This document shows, in pieces, positions 52,612 through 61,498 of a stretch of 64,000 nt of DNA. Within the stretch, counting starts at the first letter, position 1; every line of letters begins with the position of its first letter. The position numbers were made by a program, and so were the translations under genes. The notes under the pieces are model-generated. The model searched no databases and was not told the DNA's origin. It saw only the letters and a program-made list of their open reading frames with translations. Source of the DNA: SCGC-AAA076-P13 sp964276235 (lineage in GTDB: Bacteria; Pseudomonadota; Gammaproteobacteria; Magnimaribacterales; D2472); assembly GCA_964276235.1 (NCBI GenBank), contig CAXYEK010000001.1:620001-684000 (forward strand). Direction: 5' to 3'.

Positions 52612-52614
52612 AAA

Positions 52615-53838
52615 ATGACAATAGAAATTAAATCTCCCACTTTTCCTGAATCTGTTGCGGACGGAACAGTAGCAAACTGGCTAAAAAAAGAAGGTGAAAA
52701 TGTTGAACAGGATGAAGTCATTGCAGAAATAGAAACTGATAAAGTTGTCTTAGAAGTTGTTGCTCCAACAAATGGGGTTTTAACAAAAATAGTTAAAAAT
52801 GAGGGAGATATAGTAAATAGCTCAGAAGTTATTGGGGTATTTATAGAATCGTCTGAAGCAGATGACGTTGAAACTGAAGATGATGTTTCACCTCCAGATG
52901 AGGTTGCAAAAGAAGAGGCTAAAGTTGTCACTACTCAAAAAATTACTGCTAAATCTAATAAGTTAGGTCCAGCAGCAAAAAAAATGATTTCAGAAAATAA
53001 TTTGGATGCATCCGATATTAAATCTTCTGGAAAAGATAACAGGGTAACAAAAGCAGATGTGATAAATCATTTAGATTCCTCCGGTGGAAAAAATGAAAGC
53101 GCCACTAGCGAGACAAAAGTAGCTCAAAATTTAGGAAATAGACCTGAAAAAAGAGTAGCTATGTCAAGGTTAAGAACCACTATTGCTAATAGATTGGTCT
53201 CTGTTCAACAAGAAACAGCAATGCTAACTACATTCAATGAAGTAGATATGCTTCCCATAAAGGAATTAAGATCAAAATATGGACAAGAATTTGAAAAACA
53301 GCATGGAGTAAAACTTGGCTTCATGGGATTCTTTGTGATTGCTGCAGTACAAGCGTTAAAAAAATCACCAATAGTTAATGCATCACTTGATGGAACTGAT
53401 GTTGTCTATCATGGGTATCAAGACATTGGAGTGGCAGTTTCAACTGAGAGAGGTTTGGTTGTTCCTGTGATTAAGGATGCAGATACTATGTCATTACCAG
53501 AATTAGAAAAATCAATATTAGGTTACTCTGAAAAAGCTAGAGACGGAAAACTTTCAATAGATGAAATGCAAGGAGGCACTTTTACTATTTCAAATGGAGG
53601 GGTATTTGGTTCTTTGCTTTCAACGCCTATATTAAATGCTCCACAAACTGCAATTTTAGGAATGCATTCTATTCAAGATAGGCCTGTAGCTAGAGATGGG
53701 CAGGTTGTCATTAGACCAATGATGTACTTAGCTATGAGTTATGATCACAGATTATTAGATGGTAAAGAAGCTGTAAGATTTTTGGTTTCAATAAAAGAAC
53801 AATTAGAATCACCCGAAAGGTTGCTATTAAATTTATAG
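52615..53838 (+). CDS. sucB: Dihydrolipoamide succinyltransferase (OGDH E2)
   Basis: E2 core of the OGDH complex (407 residues). One lipoyl domain (lipoyl Lys in EIETDKVVLEV, residue ~43), a peripheral-subunit-binding domain (about 118-155, LGPAAKKMISENNLDASDI), and the catalytic domain with the HxxxDG motif in SYDHRLLDGKEA. Between sucA and lpd, as in Pseudomonas. Confidence 0.98.
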   Translation: MTIEIKSPTFPESVADGTVANWLKKEGENVEQDEVIAEIETDKVVLEVVAPTNGVLTKIVKNEGDIVNSSEVIGVFIESSEADDVETEDDVSPPDEVAKEEAKVVTTQKITAKSNKLGPAAKKMISENNLDASDIKSSGKDNRVTKADVINHLDSSGGKNESATSETKVAQNLGNRPEKRVAMSRLRTTIANRLVSVQQETAMLTTFNEVDMLPIKELRSKYGQEFEKQHGVKLGFMGFFVIAAVQALKKSPIVNASLDGTDVVYHGYQDIGVAVSTERGLVVPVIKDADTMSLPELEKSILGYSEKARDGKLSIDEMQGGTFTISNGGVFGSLLSTPILNAPQTAILGMHSIQDRPVARDGQVVIRPMMYLAMSYDHRLLDGKEAVRFLVSIKEQLESPERLLLNL

Positions 53839-53852
53839 GATAATAAAAGTTT

Positions 53853-55277
53853 ATGTATGATGTTGTTGTTATAGGTGGAGGTCCAGCAGGATATGTAGCT
53901 GCTATTAGAGCTTCACAACTTGGCTTAAAAACTGCATGTATTGAAGAATTCTCTGATGAAGCAGGGTCTCCAATATTTGGTGGAACTTGTTTAAATGTTG
54001 GTTGCATACCTTCAAAAGCTTTATTAGATTCATCTCATAGGTATTTCGAAGCCAAAGGACATCTCCAGAATCACGGTATCAATATCGATAAAGTTGAATT
54101 AGATCTTCCCGCAATGATGAATAGAAAAGATGATATTGTTAAAAAACTAACTGGTGGTATTAGTGGTTTATTTGCTGCCAACAAAGTAACTCCTATCTCT
54201 GGCAGGGGTAAAGTATTAGCAGGAAATAAAGTAGAAGTAACTAAACAAGATACCTCTGTAGAATTAATAGATGCTAAAAATATCATAATTGCATCTGGTT
54301 CATCTCCTATCCAAATAAAAGCTGCAGAATTTGATGGTAAAAATATAGTAGATAGCACCGGGGCTCTTGATTTTAAAAAGGTACCTAAAACTGTCGGGGT
54401 TGTTGGAGCTGGTGTGATTGGGCTTGAATTAGGAAGTGTGTGGGCAAGACTTGGTTCTGAAGTTACTGTAATCGAAGCTATGGATGATTTTTTATTTATG
54501 GCAGATAAAGAAATTGCAAAGGAGACCTTAAAGGACTTTAAAAAGCAGGGTTTAGATATAAAGCTAGGCTGTAAATTAGTTTCCTCAAAAAATTTAAAGA
54601 ACTCAGTAAAAATTTCGTATGAAAATAATGGCACAACAGTAGAAATGGATTTTGAAAAATTAGTTGTTGCCGTTGGAAGAAGGCCTAATACAAGTAACTT
54701 ATTTTCAGAAGATTCTGGTGTGAATCTAGATGAAAGAGGTTTTATTTATGTTGATGACAATTGTCAAACAAATGCATCAAATATTTGGGCAATCGGAGAT
54801 GTTGTTAGAGGTCCAATGTTAGCTCATAAAGGAAGCGAAGAAGGAATAATGGTAGCTGAGAGAATTGCTGGAAAACATGCGGAGATGAATTACGAACTCG
54901 TACCATCTGTTATTTACACTCATCCTGAAATTGCATGGGTTGGCAAAAATGAAGAAGAATTAAAAGCTGAAAAAGTTGACTATAAAGTTGGTAAATTTCC
55001 TTTTGCTGCAAGTGGAAGAGCTTTAGCTGTTGATCAATCAATAGGGTTTGTAAAACTATTAGCTGATGCTAAAACAGATACTATTCTTGGAGTTCATGTT
55101 TTTGGGCCATCGGCTGGCGAAATAGTTCAACAGGCATTAATTTCAATGGAATTTGGTGCTAGTTCTGAAGATTTAGGATTAACTATATTTAGTCATCCAA
55201 CTGTTTCTGAAGCACTTCATGAAGCAGCTCTCGCTGTTAACAACCAAGCTATCCATATAGGAAACAAAAGAAAATGA
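53853..55277 (+). CDS. lpd: Dihydrolipoamide dehydrogenase (E3)
   Basis: Flavoprotein disulfide reductase (474 residues) regenerating lipoate. FAD motif VVIGGGPAGYVAA, redox disulfide in GGTCLNVGCIPSKALL, NAD motif GVVGAGVIGLELGSVW and the dimer-interface base in FSHPTVSEALHEA. It lies within the suc operon between sucB and sucC, the Pseudomonas arrangement, not the enteric one. It overlaps sucC by 4 bp. Confidence 0.98.
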   Translation: MYDVVVIGGGPAGYVAAIRASQLGLKTACIEEFSDEAGSPIFGGTCLNVGCIPSKALLDSSHRYFEAKGHLQNHGINIDKVELDLPAMMNRKDDIVKKLTGGISGLFAANKVTPISGRGKVLAGNKVEVTKQDTSVELIDAKNIIIASGSSPIQIKAAEFDGKNIVDSTGALDFKKVPKTVGVVGAGVIGLELGSVWARLGSEVTVIEAMDDFLFMADKEIAKETLKDFKKQGLDIKLGCKLVSSKNLKNSVKISYENNGTTVEMDFEKLVVAVGRRPNTSNLFSEDSGVNLDERGFIYVDDNCQTNASNIWAIGDVVRGPMLAHKGSEEGIMVAERIAGKHAEMNYELVPSVIYTHPEIAWVGKNEEELKAEKVDYKVGKFPFAASGRALAVDQSIGFVKLLADAKTDTILGVHVFGPSAGEIVQQALISMEFGASSEDLGLTIFSHPTVSEALHEAALAVNNQAIHIGNKRK

Positions 55278-56434
55278 ATTTACACGAATTTCAGGGCAAA
55301 GCTCTGTTTGCAGACTATGGGCTTCCTGTTTCAAAAGGAAAAGTTATTTATCAAGCAGAAGATGCATTAAAAGCATGTAGGGACATCGGCGGCACCAAGT
55401 GGGTTGTTAAAGCTCAAGTGCATGCAGGAGGAAGAGGAAAGTCTGGAGGAGTAAAGCTTGTTGATTCTCCTGATGAAGCAATAGAATTTGCAAAGAGTTG
55501 GCTTGGAAAAAGACTGATAACTTATCAAACAGACTCAAATGGCCAATTAGTTAATTCTATTTTAGTAGAAGAGTGTACGGATATTGAAAAAGAGCTCTAT
55601 TTAAGCGCTGTTATAGATAGAGATTCGCAAAGAGTGGTATTTATTGGATCAAGCGAAGGTGGCGTAAATATCGAAGAAGTTGCAAAAAATACTCCTGAGA
55701 AGATTATCTATGAGCCAATTGATCCCCTATGCGGTGCTCAAGGTTTCCAAGCTAGAAAAATAGCAAAAGTTCTTAAACTAGATGCTGCTCAAACAAAACA
55801 ATTTACACCTATGCTTAAAAATTTAACAAAATTATTTATTGAAAAAGACTTAAGTCTTTTAGAAATAAACCCATTAGTAATTACTAGTGGTGGGAATCTT
55901 CATTGTTTAGATGCAAAAATAAATATTGATGCTAATGCAATTTTCAGACAACCAGAAATTGCTGAAATGCATGATCCGTCTCAAGAGGATCCAAGAGAAG
56001 CTGAGGCTGCAAAAAACGATTTAAGTTATGTCTCTTTGGATGGAAACATTGGTTGTATGGTTAATGGAGCTGGACTTGCAATGGGAACAATGGACACGAT
56101 TAAATACTTTGGAGGCAATCCGGCAAATTTCTTAGATGTTGGTGGTACTGCTACTCAAGAAAGAGTTTCAAGAGCATTTAAGATTATTTTAGATGACCCT
56201 GAAGTGAAGGTTGTTTTAGTGAATATTTTTGGTGGCATTGTTAGATGTGACTTAATAGCTGAAGGAGTTATAGCTGCAATTGAGGAAGTAGGTGTTGAAA
56301 TACCTGTGGTAGTTAGATTGGAAGGAAATAATGCGGATTTAGGATCTGAAATTTTATCAAAAGCAGGAATTAAAATCGAAAGCATTAATAACTTAGGTGA
56401 TGCTGCTAAAAAAGCTGTGGAGCTTGCAAAATGA
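55274..56434 (+). CDS. sucC: Succinate--CoA ligase subunit beta
   Basis: ATP-grasp beta subunit of succinyl-CoA synthetase (386 residues). Visible are NLHEFQGKALFADYGLPV, KAQVHAGGRGKSGGVKL, SLLEINPLVIT and GCMVNGAGLAMGTMD, with VNIFGGIVRCDLIAEGV at the C-terminus. It overlaps lpd and sucD by 4 bp each. Confidence 0.99.
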   Translation: MNLHEFQGKALFADYGLPVSKGKVIYQAEDALKACRDIGGTKWVVKAQVHAGGRGKSGGVKLVDSPDEAIEFAKSWLGKRLITYQTDSNGQLVNSILVEECTDIEKELYLSAVIDRDSQRVVFIGSSEGGVNIEEVAKNTPEKIIYEPIDPLCGAQGFQARKIAKVLKLDAAQTKQFTPMLKNLTKLFIEKDLSLLEINPLVITSGGNLHCLDAKINIDANAIFRQPEIAEMHDPSQEDPREAEAAKNDLSYVSLDGNIGCMVNGAGLAMGTMDTIKYFGGNPANFLDVGGTATQERVSRAFKIILDDPEVKVVLVNIFGGIVRCDLIAEGVIAAIEEVGVEIPVVVRLEGNNADLGSEILSKAGIKIESINNLGDAAKKAVELAK

Positions 56435-57303
56435 GTATATTAGTTAACAAAGAAACTAGAGTAATAGTTCAAGGTTTTACTGGATCTCAAGCTACACTTC
56501 ATTCAGAACAAGCTATCGAATATGGCACTAATATAGTAGGCGGAATCACTCCAGGTAAAGGTGGCCAGATGCATCTAGGTAGGCCGGTTTTTGATACTAT
56601 GGATGAAGCAAAAAAATCAGTGAATCCTAATGCTTCTCTAATTTTTGTACCGGCACCATTTTGCAAAGATTCAATATTAGAAGCCGCTGAATCTGGAATA
56701 GAATTAATTATATGCATCACAGAAGGAGTTCCAACTCTTGATATGCTTGATGTTAAAAAAAGAGTTGATGAGCTTGGCGTAACATTAATTGGCCCAAATT
56801 GTCCTGGCGTTATTACTCCAGGTGATGCAAAACTAGGCATTATGCCTGCAAGCATTCATATGCCAGGGTCTATAGGAATCATTTCAAGATCAGGAACATT
56901 AACTTATGAAGCTGTGAAACAAACTACTGATCTTGGCCTAGGTCAAAGTAGCTGTGTTGGAATTGGTGGTGATCCAATCCCAGGATCTTCATTTATTGAT
57001 ATCTTAAAACTTTTTCAGGATGATCCACAAACTGAAGCTATTGTTATGGTTGGAGAAATAGGCGGAACTGCTGAAGAAGATGCAGCAGAATATATTAGAG
57101 ATAATGTTACTAAACCAGTCATTTCTTATATTGCAGGACAGACTGCTCCTGCTGGAAAAAGAATGGGCCATGCCGGAGCAATTATTGCAGGCGGTAAGGG
57201 TACTGCAGCGGATAAGATTAAAAAACTAAAAGAGTGCGGAGTACATGTAGCAGACAATCTTGTTGAAATCGGTTCTAAGGTTACAGAAGTGTTGTCTAAG
57301 TAA
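56431..57303 (+). CDS. sucD: Succinate--CoA ligase subunit alpha
   Basis: CoA-binding alpha subunit of succinyl-CoA synthetase (290 residues). It has VIVQGFTGSQATLHSEQA, IGPNCPGVITPGDAKLGIMP, the CoA-domain GGDPIPGSSFID and the phospho-His in GKRMGHAGAII. Last gene of the sdh-suc operon. Its end overlaps the MATE gene on the other strand by 8 bp. Confidence 0.99.
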   Translation: MSILVNKETRVIVQGFTGSQATLHSEQAIEYGTNIVGGITPGKGGQMHLGRPVFDTMDEAKKSVNPNASLIFVPAPFCKDSILEAAESGIELIICITEGVPTLDMLDVKKRVDELGVTLIGPNCPGVITPGDAKLGIMPASIHMPGSIGIISRSGTLTYEAVKQTTDLGLGQSSCVGIGGDPIPGSSFIDILKLFQDDPQTEAIVMVGEIGGTAEEDAAEYIRDNVTKPVISYIAGQTAPAGKRMGHAGAIIAGGKGTAADKIKKLKECGVHVADNLVEIGSKVTEVLSK

Positions 57304-58651
57304 AAGACCTTAACATTCTTTTAATTACCCAATTAAGTCTTGATATAGCGAGCAATGAGAAAATAGAAAGACCTATTATCATCCCATACCACATTCCAGA
57401 TGCGCCAAGAGGCTCATTAAACCCTGTGTTCGTTAAAAAATATCCTATTGGCATTGCAAATATCCAATAAGAAATAAATAACAGAATCATGGGAACGAAA
57501 GTATCCTTATATCCTCTTAAACTTCCAAGAGCACCCATTTGTATACCATCTGGTAATTGAAAAATTGCAGCAAAAATTAACAAGCTAGCAGCCAATTCAA
57601 GTACCAGCGTATCTGTTGTATAGATGCCCACAATGAAATCTCTAAAGAGTAAAATAATAATGCTATTTATTAGTGCAGCAAACATACACATATAAATTGT
57701 TGAGTAAGAAGATACTTTTGCTTGTCTTAAATTTTCTTCCCCAATAAGATTGCCAACCCTTGTTGCTGCTGCAAGACCAATAGATAAGGGCACCATAAAA
57801 AATACACTAGCTATATTTATGGCAATCGAATGGCTGGCCACAACAGTTTCTCCAAGAATTCCAAGAATTACTGCTGCCCCAGAAAACATACTTAGCTCAA
57901 TAGAAATTCCAAGACCAATAGGGAAACCTAATTTAAAAACCTCTCTATTGGTTGAGTAAGATGGCCAAGAAAACCTTGAGAAGGGCTCAGTTTTCTTGTA
58001 TTTCTTCGAATATGCTATGTAGAAAATTAAGGCAACCATCATTAAGAAATTTACTATTGAAGTTGCAATACCACAACCAACGCCACCTAGTTTGGGAGCT
58101 CCGAAATATCCATATACAAACATTAAATCTAATGGAATATTTATAAGCATTCCTATAAATGCTATAAAAAAAACTGGTTTTGCAAGAGTCATGCCTTCGC
58201 TATAGCATCTAAGACAGGTAAATATAGTTATAAAAAAAGCACCAGTAGCTACTGCTTTTAGATACTTTATAGAAATATCAGTAATATCGTTATCAATAGG
58301 AAAGAGTTTTAAAATCAGCCCCATATTCATAAATAAAAGGAATATTAGCACCCCTAAAAACAAAGCAATCCATAGAATTTCTCTAATTTTCTGACCTATT
58401 TCTATAAATTTTTTGGCTCCGTATAATTGAGCAACAATTGGAGTTACCGAAAAAATAACACCAGAAAAAAACATCCATATAGTTGTAGCAAAGGCAGTGC
58501 CAACTGCAAGACCGGCTAGATCAGCAGAACTTGCTCTACCAGCAACAATCGTGTCTGTTACCCCCATCAACATATAAGAAAGTTGTGATCCAAATATAGG
58601 AACTCCTATCTTAATAAGCTGCTTAAACTCTATAATGTATTTATCAAACAA
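57296..58651 (-). CDS. MATE family efflux transporter (NorM-like)
   Basis: Cation-coupled multidrug exporter of 451 residues with 12 hydrophobic segments in two homologous halves. LIKIGVPIFGSQLSYMLMGVTDTIVAGR at the N-terminus (residues ~11-39) is the NorM signature, and the second half has SHSIAINIASVFFMVPLSIGLAAATRVGNLIGE-type sequence. The substrate cannot be told from sequence. Convergent and overlapping with sucD; divergent from the acetyltransferase. Confidence 0.94.
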   Translation of the reverse strand: MFDKYIIEFKQLIKIGVPIFGSQLSYMLMGVTDTIVAGRASSADLAGLAVGTAFATTIWMFFSGVIFSVTPIVAQLYGAKKFIEIGQKIREILWIALFLGVLIFLLFMNMGLILKLFPIDNDITDISIKYLKAVATGAFFITIFTCLRCYSEGMTLAKPVFFIAFIGMLINIPLDLMFVYGYFGAPKLGGVGCGIATSIVNFLMMVALIFYIAYSKKYKKTEPFSRFSWPSYSTNREVFKLGFPIGLGISIELSMFSGAAVILGILGETVVASHSIAINIASVFFMVPLSIGLAAATRVGNLIGEENLRQAKVSSYSTIYMCMFAALINSIIILLFRDFIVGIYTTDTLVLELAASLLIFAAIFQLPDGIQMGALGSLRGYKDTFVPMILLFISYWIFAMPIGYFLTNTGFNEPLGASGMWYGMIIGLSIFSLLAISRLNWVIKRMLRSFT

Positions 58652-58715
58652 TTTATGTACTAAATATTTTTTTCGCTACTTTAGCATATTAAAATAACTT
58701 AACGAGGAGATTAGT

Positions 58716-59435
58716 ATCAGAAAAGATAATAGACCATATTGGCTTAAGAAAATTGCTACAAGATTTATCAGAATCTATGTAAGGCATTTTCTTAAACCTC
58801 AATTTTTATATCTAGGAAAAGGCGGAGTTTACTTCAAGCCGAGATATATCAATGTCTTTGGCGGAAATATTTTTATCGATGATTATCCAACACTTATCGG
58901 CGCAAGTGATGCCAATATTCAGTTTACTTCATGGAATATTGGAGATTGGAACGGCAAAATAAAAATAGGTAAATATTGCTTGATAACTCCTGGAGTCAGG
59001 ATAATGGCTGCAGAGAGTATAGTAATTGGAGATGCCTGCATGATAGCTCATGGAGTATATATTTCTGATGCAGATTGGCATGGTATATACGATAGAGCAG
59101 AGCCAGTTGGAAATACAAAACCAGTAGTATTGGAAGACAATGTTTGGATTGGAGATAGCGCCATAATTTGTAAAGGAGTTACTATAGGAGAAAATAGTAT
59201 TATCGGAGCAGGAGCAGTAGTTACTAAAAATGTTCCCCCCAATTCTATCTTTGCTGGCAATCCAGCTAAGCTCGTTAAAACTCTTGAAAATAAAGAATTT
59301 AATACAAGAGCAAATTTTCTTGAAGACCCTTTAAAACTAGCTAAAGACTTTGATTCTCTGGACAGATACTCACTTGGCGATAACACTTTATTGAATTGGA
59401 TTAAAAGTATTGTATTGCCTGACGAAAATCATTAA
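58716..59435 (+). CDS. Hexapeptide-repeat acetyltransferase (LbH/Mac-like) with non-canonical start
   Basis: Left-handed beta-helix acyltransferase. Hexapeptide repeats run from IKIGKYCLITPGVRIMAAESIVIG to VWIGDSAIICKGVTIGENSIIGAGAVV, with an AGNPAKLVK end. The first canonical in-frame start (TTG 58980) would cut off the helix. The open frame extends to a stop at 58695-58697 and encodes a plausible N-terminus (RKDNRPYWLKKIATRF, RHFLKPQF) with no ATG, GTG or TTG. SD GAGGAG (58704-58709) sits 6 bases before ATC 58716, the best placed start; ATT 58710 is too close. About 239 residues. Possibly acts on surface polysaccharide. Confidence 0.75.
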   Translation: MRKDNRPYWLKKIATRFIRIYVRHFLKPQFLYLGKGGVYFKPRYINVFGGNIFIDDYPTLIGASDANIQFTSWNIGDWNGKIKIGKYCLITPGVRIMAAESIVIGDACMIAHGVYISDADWHGIYDRAEPVGNTKPVVLEDNVWIGDSAIICKGVTIGENSIIGAGAVVTKNVPPNSIFAGNPAKLVKTLENKEFNTRANFLEDPLKLAKDFDSLDRYSLGDNTLLNWIKSIVLPDENH

Positions 59436-59438
59436 TTT

Positions 59439-60491
59439 ATGAAGGTTATTGTCGATAAGGGTATAAAGCAATTCGCAGAATTAATACCGTTACTTTATGG
59501 TTTAGATGAATTAAATATAAGGTATTTAGATTCTTTTGAAATAACTAAAGATTCATTAGATGATACAGAGGTTTTATTAATAAGATCCACTACAAAAATT
59601 GACTCAGATTTGCTTCATAACTCTGCAATAAAATTTATAGGGTCAGCAACTGCTGGTTTCGATCACATAGATACCAAATACTTAGATCAAAATGATATTA
59701 GCTGGTGCTACTCACCTGGATGTAATTCATCTTCAGTTGTGCATTATGTAATGTCATCAATAGGTTATCTGATCGAATCGAATTTTTTTAATACAAATGA
59801 CAGTGTTGGAATTATTGGATATGGGATGGTTGGAAGTAAACTGAGCAACGCTTTAAATGAAATAGGCATTAAAAATATTAGCTATGATCCTTTCCTTGAT
59901 TTAGAAAATCTTTGTTGTATTGAAGATATAAAAAAATGTAAATTAATTTCCCTTCATATTCCGCTTACACGAAATAATGCTTTCCCTACTATTAAAATGA
60001 TTGATGATATCTTTTTAGAAAAACTAGAAGCTAATATCCTAATAAATACTTCAAGAGGTGAGGTTGTAGACGAGTCCTCACTATTAAAAAAAAATAGCTT
60101 GATATACATATCTGATGTTTGGAGAAATGAGCCGACACCTTCAAAGGATATAATTGATTACTCGTTAATTTCTACTCCTCATATTGCTGGCCATAGCCAT
60201 GATGGAAAAATTAATGGAACTATTAATTTGTTACATGAGATTTTTGATTATCTAGGTCACGACAAAGATATAAAAATAGCTAATCTAAAAGTAATTAAAA
60301 GATTTTTTTCTCTAGAGCACATTTCAAATTATCCAAAAAAAATAAGCGATTATGTTAAGACTTTTGATATATACAAAGAATCAAATCATTTTAAGAACGT
60401 CTGTGAAAAAGAAAAAGATAATATTTCAGAAATAACTTTTATTAAAGCAAGATCTCAACATATTTACAGAAGAGATATTACTCCACAATAA
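59439..60491 (+). CDS. pdxB: Erythronate-4-phosphate dehydrogenase
   Basis: Second step of the DXP-dependent pyridoxal 5'-phosphate pathway. The 350 residues show the D-isomer 2-hydroxyacid dehydrogenase fold: FIGSATAGFDHID, NAD motif VGIIGYGMVGSKL, LINTSRGEVVDESSLL and catalytic His in STPHIAGHSHDGK, which is typical of PdxB. The C-terminal third is diverged, as usual. 3 bp after the acetyltransferase. Confidence 0.93.
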   Translation: MKVIVDKGIKQFAELIPLLYGLDELNIRYLDSFEITKDSLDDTEVLLIRSTTKIDSDLLHNSAIKFIGSATAGFDHIDTKYLDQNDISWCYSPGCNSSSVVHYVMSSIGYLIESNFFNTNDSVGIIGYGMVGSKLSNALNEIGIKNISYDPFLDLENLCCIEDIKKCKLISLHIPLTRNNAFPTIKMIDDIFLEKLEANILINTSRGEVVDESSLLKKNSLIYISDVWRNEPTPSKDIIDYSLISTPHIAGHSHDGKINGTINLLHEIFDYLGHDKDIKIANLKVIKRFFSLEHISNYPKKISDYVKTFDIYKESNHFKNVCEKEKDNISEITFIKARSQHIYRRDITPQ

Positions 60492-60502
60492 TTCTATATA
60501 TC

Positions 60503-60530
60503 TTGTATATATATATTATATAGCTATAAT
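60503..60530 (+). promoter_or_regulatory. Candidate promoter of the MarR-like gene
   Basis: TTGTAT (60503-60508), 16 bp spacer and a perfect TATAAT (60525-60530), in an AT-rich stretch after pdxB. The predicted start is near 60537, giving a leader of about 100 bases that includes the inverted repeat at 60544. Confidence 0.45.
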
Positions 60531-60543
60531 TGACACATATTAA

Positions 60544-60559
60544 TTAGTCGCATGACTAA
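60544..60559 (+). promoter_or_regulatory. Inverted repeat TTAGTC-N4-GACTAA, possible operator
   Basis: A perfect 6+6 bp inverted repeat just downstream of the predicted start site and 82 bp before the MarR-like gene. The TTAG...CTAA outline recalls SlyA/MarR operators. Its function as an autoregulatory site is inference; no T tract follows, so it is not a standard terminator. Confidence 0.4.
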
Positions 60560-60640
60560 AAATATTTCAGTTTACGCACACGGACTGTATTTAAATTAAA
60601 TAAGAATCGACAACCACATAAACATGGATGAAAAATAATT

Positions 60641-61045
60641 ATGAATACAATAAAAGTTAGTGAAGAATCAAAAACAAATGCACAGCAATATATTGATAGA
60701 GTTTTAAGCACTACTATTGATAATCCTAATAATCCTGATTCATTAAATTTTTTTCAATCCGATACTTATAGATTTTATTTTTTAATGAGTTTTATGTCTG
60801 AATTCTTTAATGAAAATGAAATATCACAAGAGTATGCAATTTCACTTGTACCGAAAAAATTTGCTTCACGCATTAAAAGATTACAAGTATTAAAACAAGC
60901 TGTTCAATTAGGTTATATTATTGAAAAGTCATCCCTCGCTGATAGAAGAAGAAGAATATACTTTCCTTCTGATATTCTTTTGGGTGATTTTATTACCTAC
61001 GTAGATAATTCAAAAAATTATATAGATCAAAATACAAAAAAGTAA
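60641..61045 (+). CDS. MarR-like winged-helix regulator (putative)
   Basis: Protein of 134 residues I can place only by pattern. The central/C-terminal part (ISLVPKKFASRIKRLQVLKQAVQLGYI, then SLADRRRRIYFPSD) looks like the recognition helix and wing of MarR proteins, where an ADRRxR wing is characteristic. The N-terminal ~50 residues (FQSDTYRFYFLMSFMSEFFNENEIS) would form the dimerisation helices. It stands alone between pdxB and msrB, behind a promoter-like sequence and inverted repeat. Ligand and targets unknown. Confidence 0.6.
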   Translation: MNTIKVSEESKTNAQQYIDRVLSTTIDNPNNPDSLNFFQSDTYRFYFLMSFMSEFFNENEISQEYAISLVPKKFASRIKRLQVLKQAVQLGYIIEKSSLADRRRRIYFPSDILLGDFITYVDNSKNYIDQNTKK

Positions 61046-61102
61046 TAAATACTTATCAAGATATCTCTACCTTAATACATGGTTGTTCTTTACAATTATG
61101 TT

Positions 61103-61498
61103 ATGACTAATAATGAAAAAAGTAATGAACACTGGAAAGCTTTACTATCAAATGAAAGCTATCAAGTAACAAGAGAGTCTGCCACTGAAAGACCATTCAC
61201 TGGTAAGTATTGGAATTTTGATGAAGAAGGAGTGTATAACTGTATATGTTGTAATTCCCCACTATTTAAATCAGATACGAAATTTGATGCAGGTTGTGGG
61301 TGGCCTAGCTTTTTTGTACCTATGCAAGATGATTCAATCTCAGAAATTAAAGATACATCTCATGGAATGATAAGAGTAGAGGTTAAATGCTCAGATTGTG
61401 ATGCACATCTCGGTCATGTTTTTAATGACGGCCCTGAACCAACAGGATTAAGATATTGTATTAATTCAGCCTCAATAGATTTCGAAGAAAAAAAATGA
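61103..61498 (+). CDS. msrB: Peptide-methionine (R)-S-oxide reductase MsrB
   Basis: Repairs methionine R-sulfoxide. Zinc Cys pairs are in CICCNSPLF and CSDCDAHLGHVF, the GCGWPSFF motif is present and the catalytic Cys is in LRYCINSAS. The start is taken at ATG 61103 (131 residues); an in-frame ATG at 61079 would add eight hydrophobic residues not typical of the family. It overlaps murJ by 4 bp. Confidence 0.96.
   Translation: MTNNEKSNEHWKALLSNESYQVTRESATERPFTGKYWNFDEEGVYNCICCNSPLFKSDTKFDAGCGWPSFFVPMQDDSISEIKDTSHGMIRVEVKCSDCDAHLGHVFNDGPEPTGLRYCINSASIDFEEKK

Noticed and set aside
52437..52931. 164-codon minus-strand open frame across the sucA/sucB junction
   Set aside because: Antisense to two well supported genes; Ser/Thr-rich sequence mirrors the Glu/Asp/Val codons of sucB.
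54071..54634. 187-codon open frame on the minus strand
   Set aside because: Lies entirely antisense to lpd; a Ser/Phe/Pro-rich composition typical of a shadow frame in AT-rich coding DNA, with no recognisable domain.
60530..60562. TTGACA (60530-60535) as a -35 for the MarR-like gene
   Set aside because: No matching -10 at the right distance; the TTGTAT/TATAAT pair just upstream fits better.
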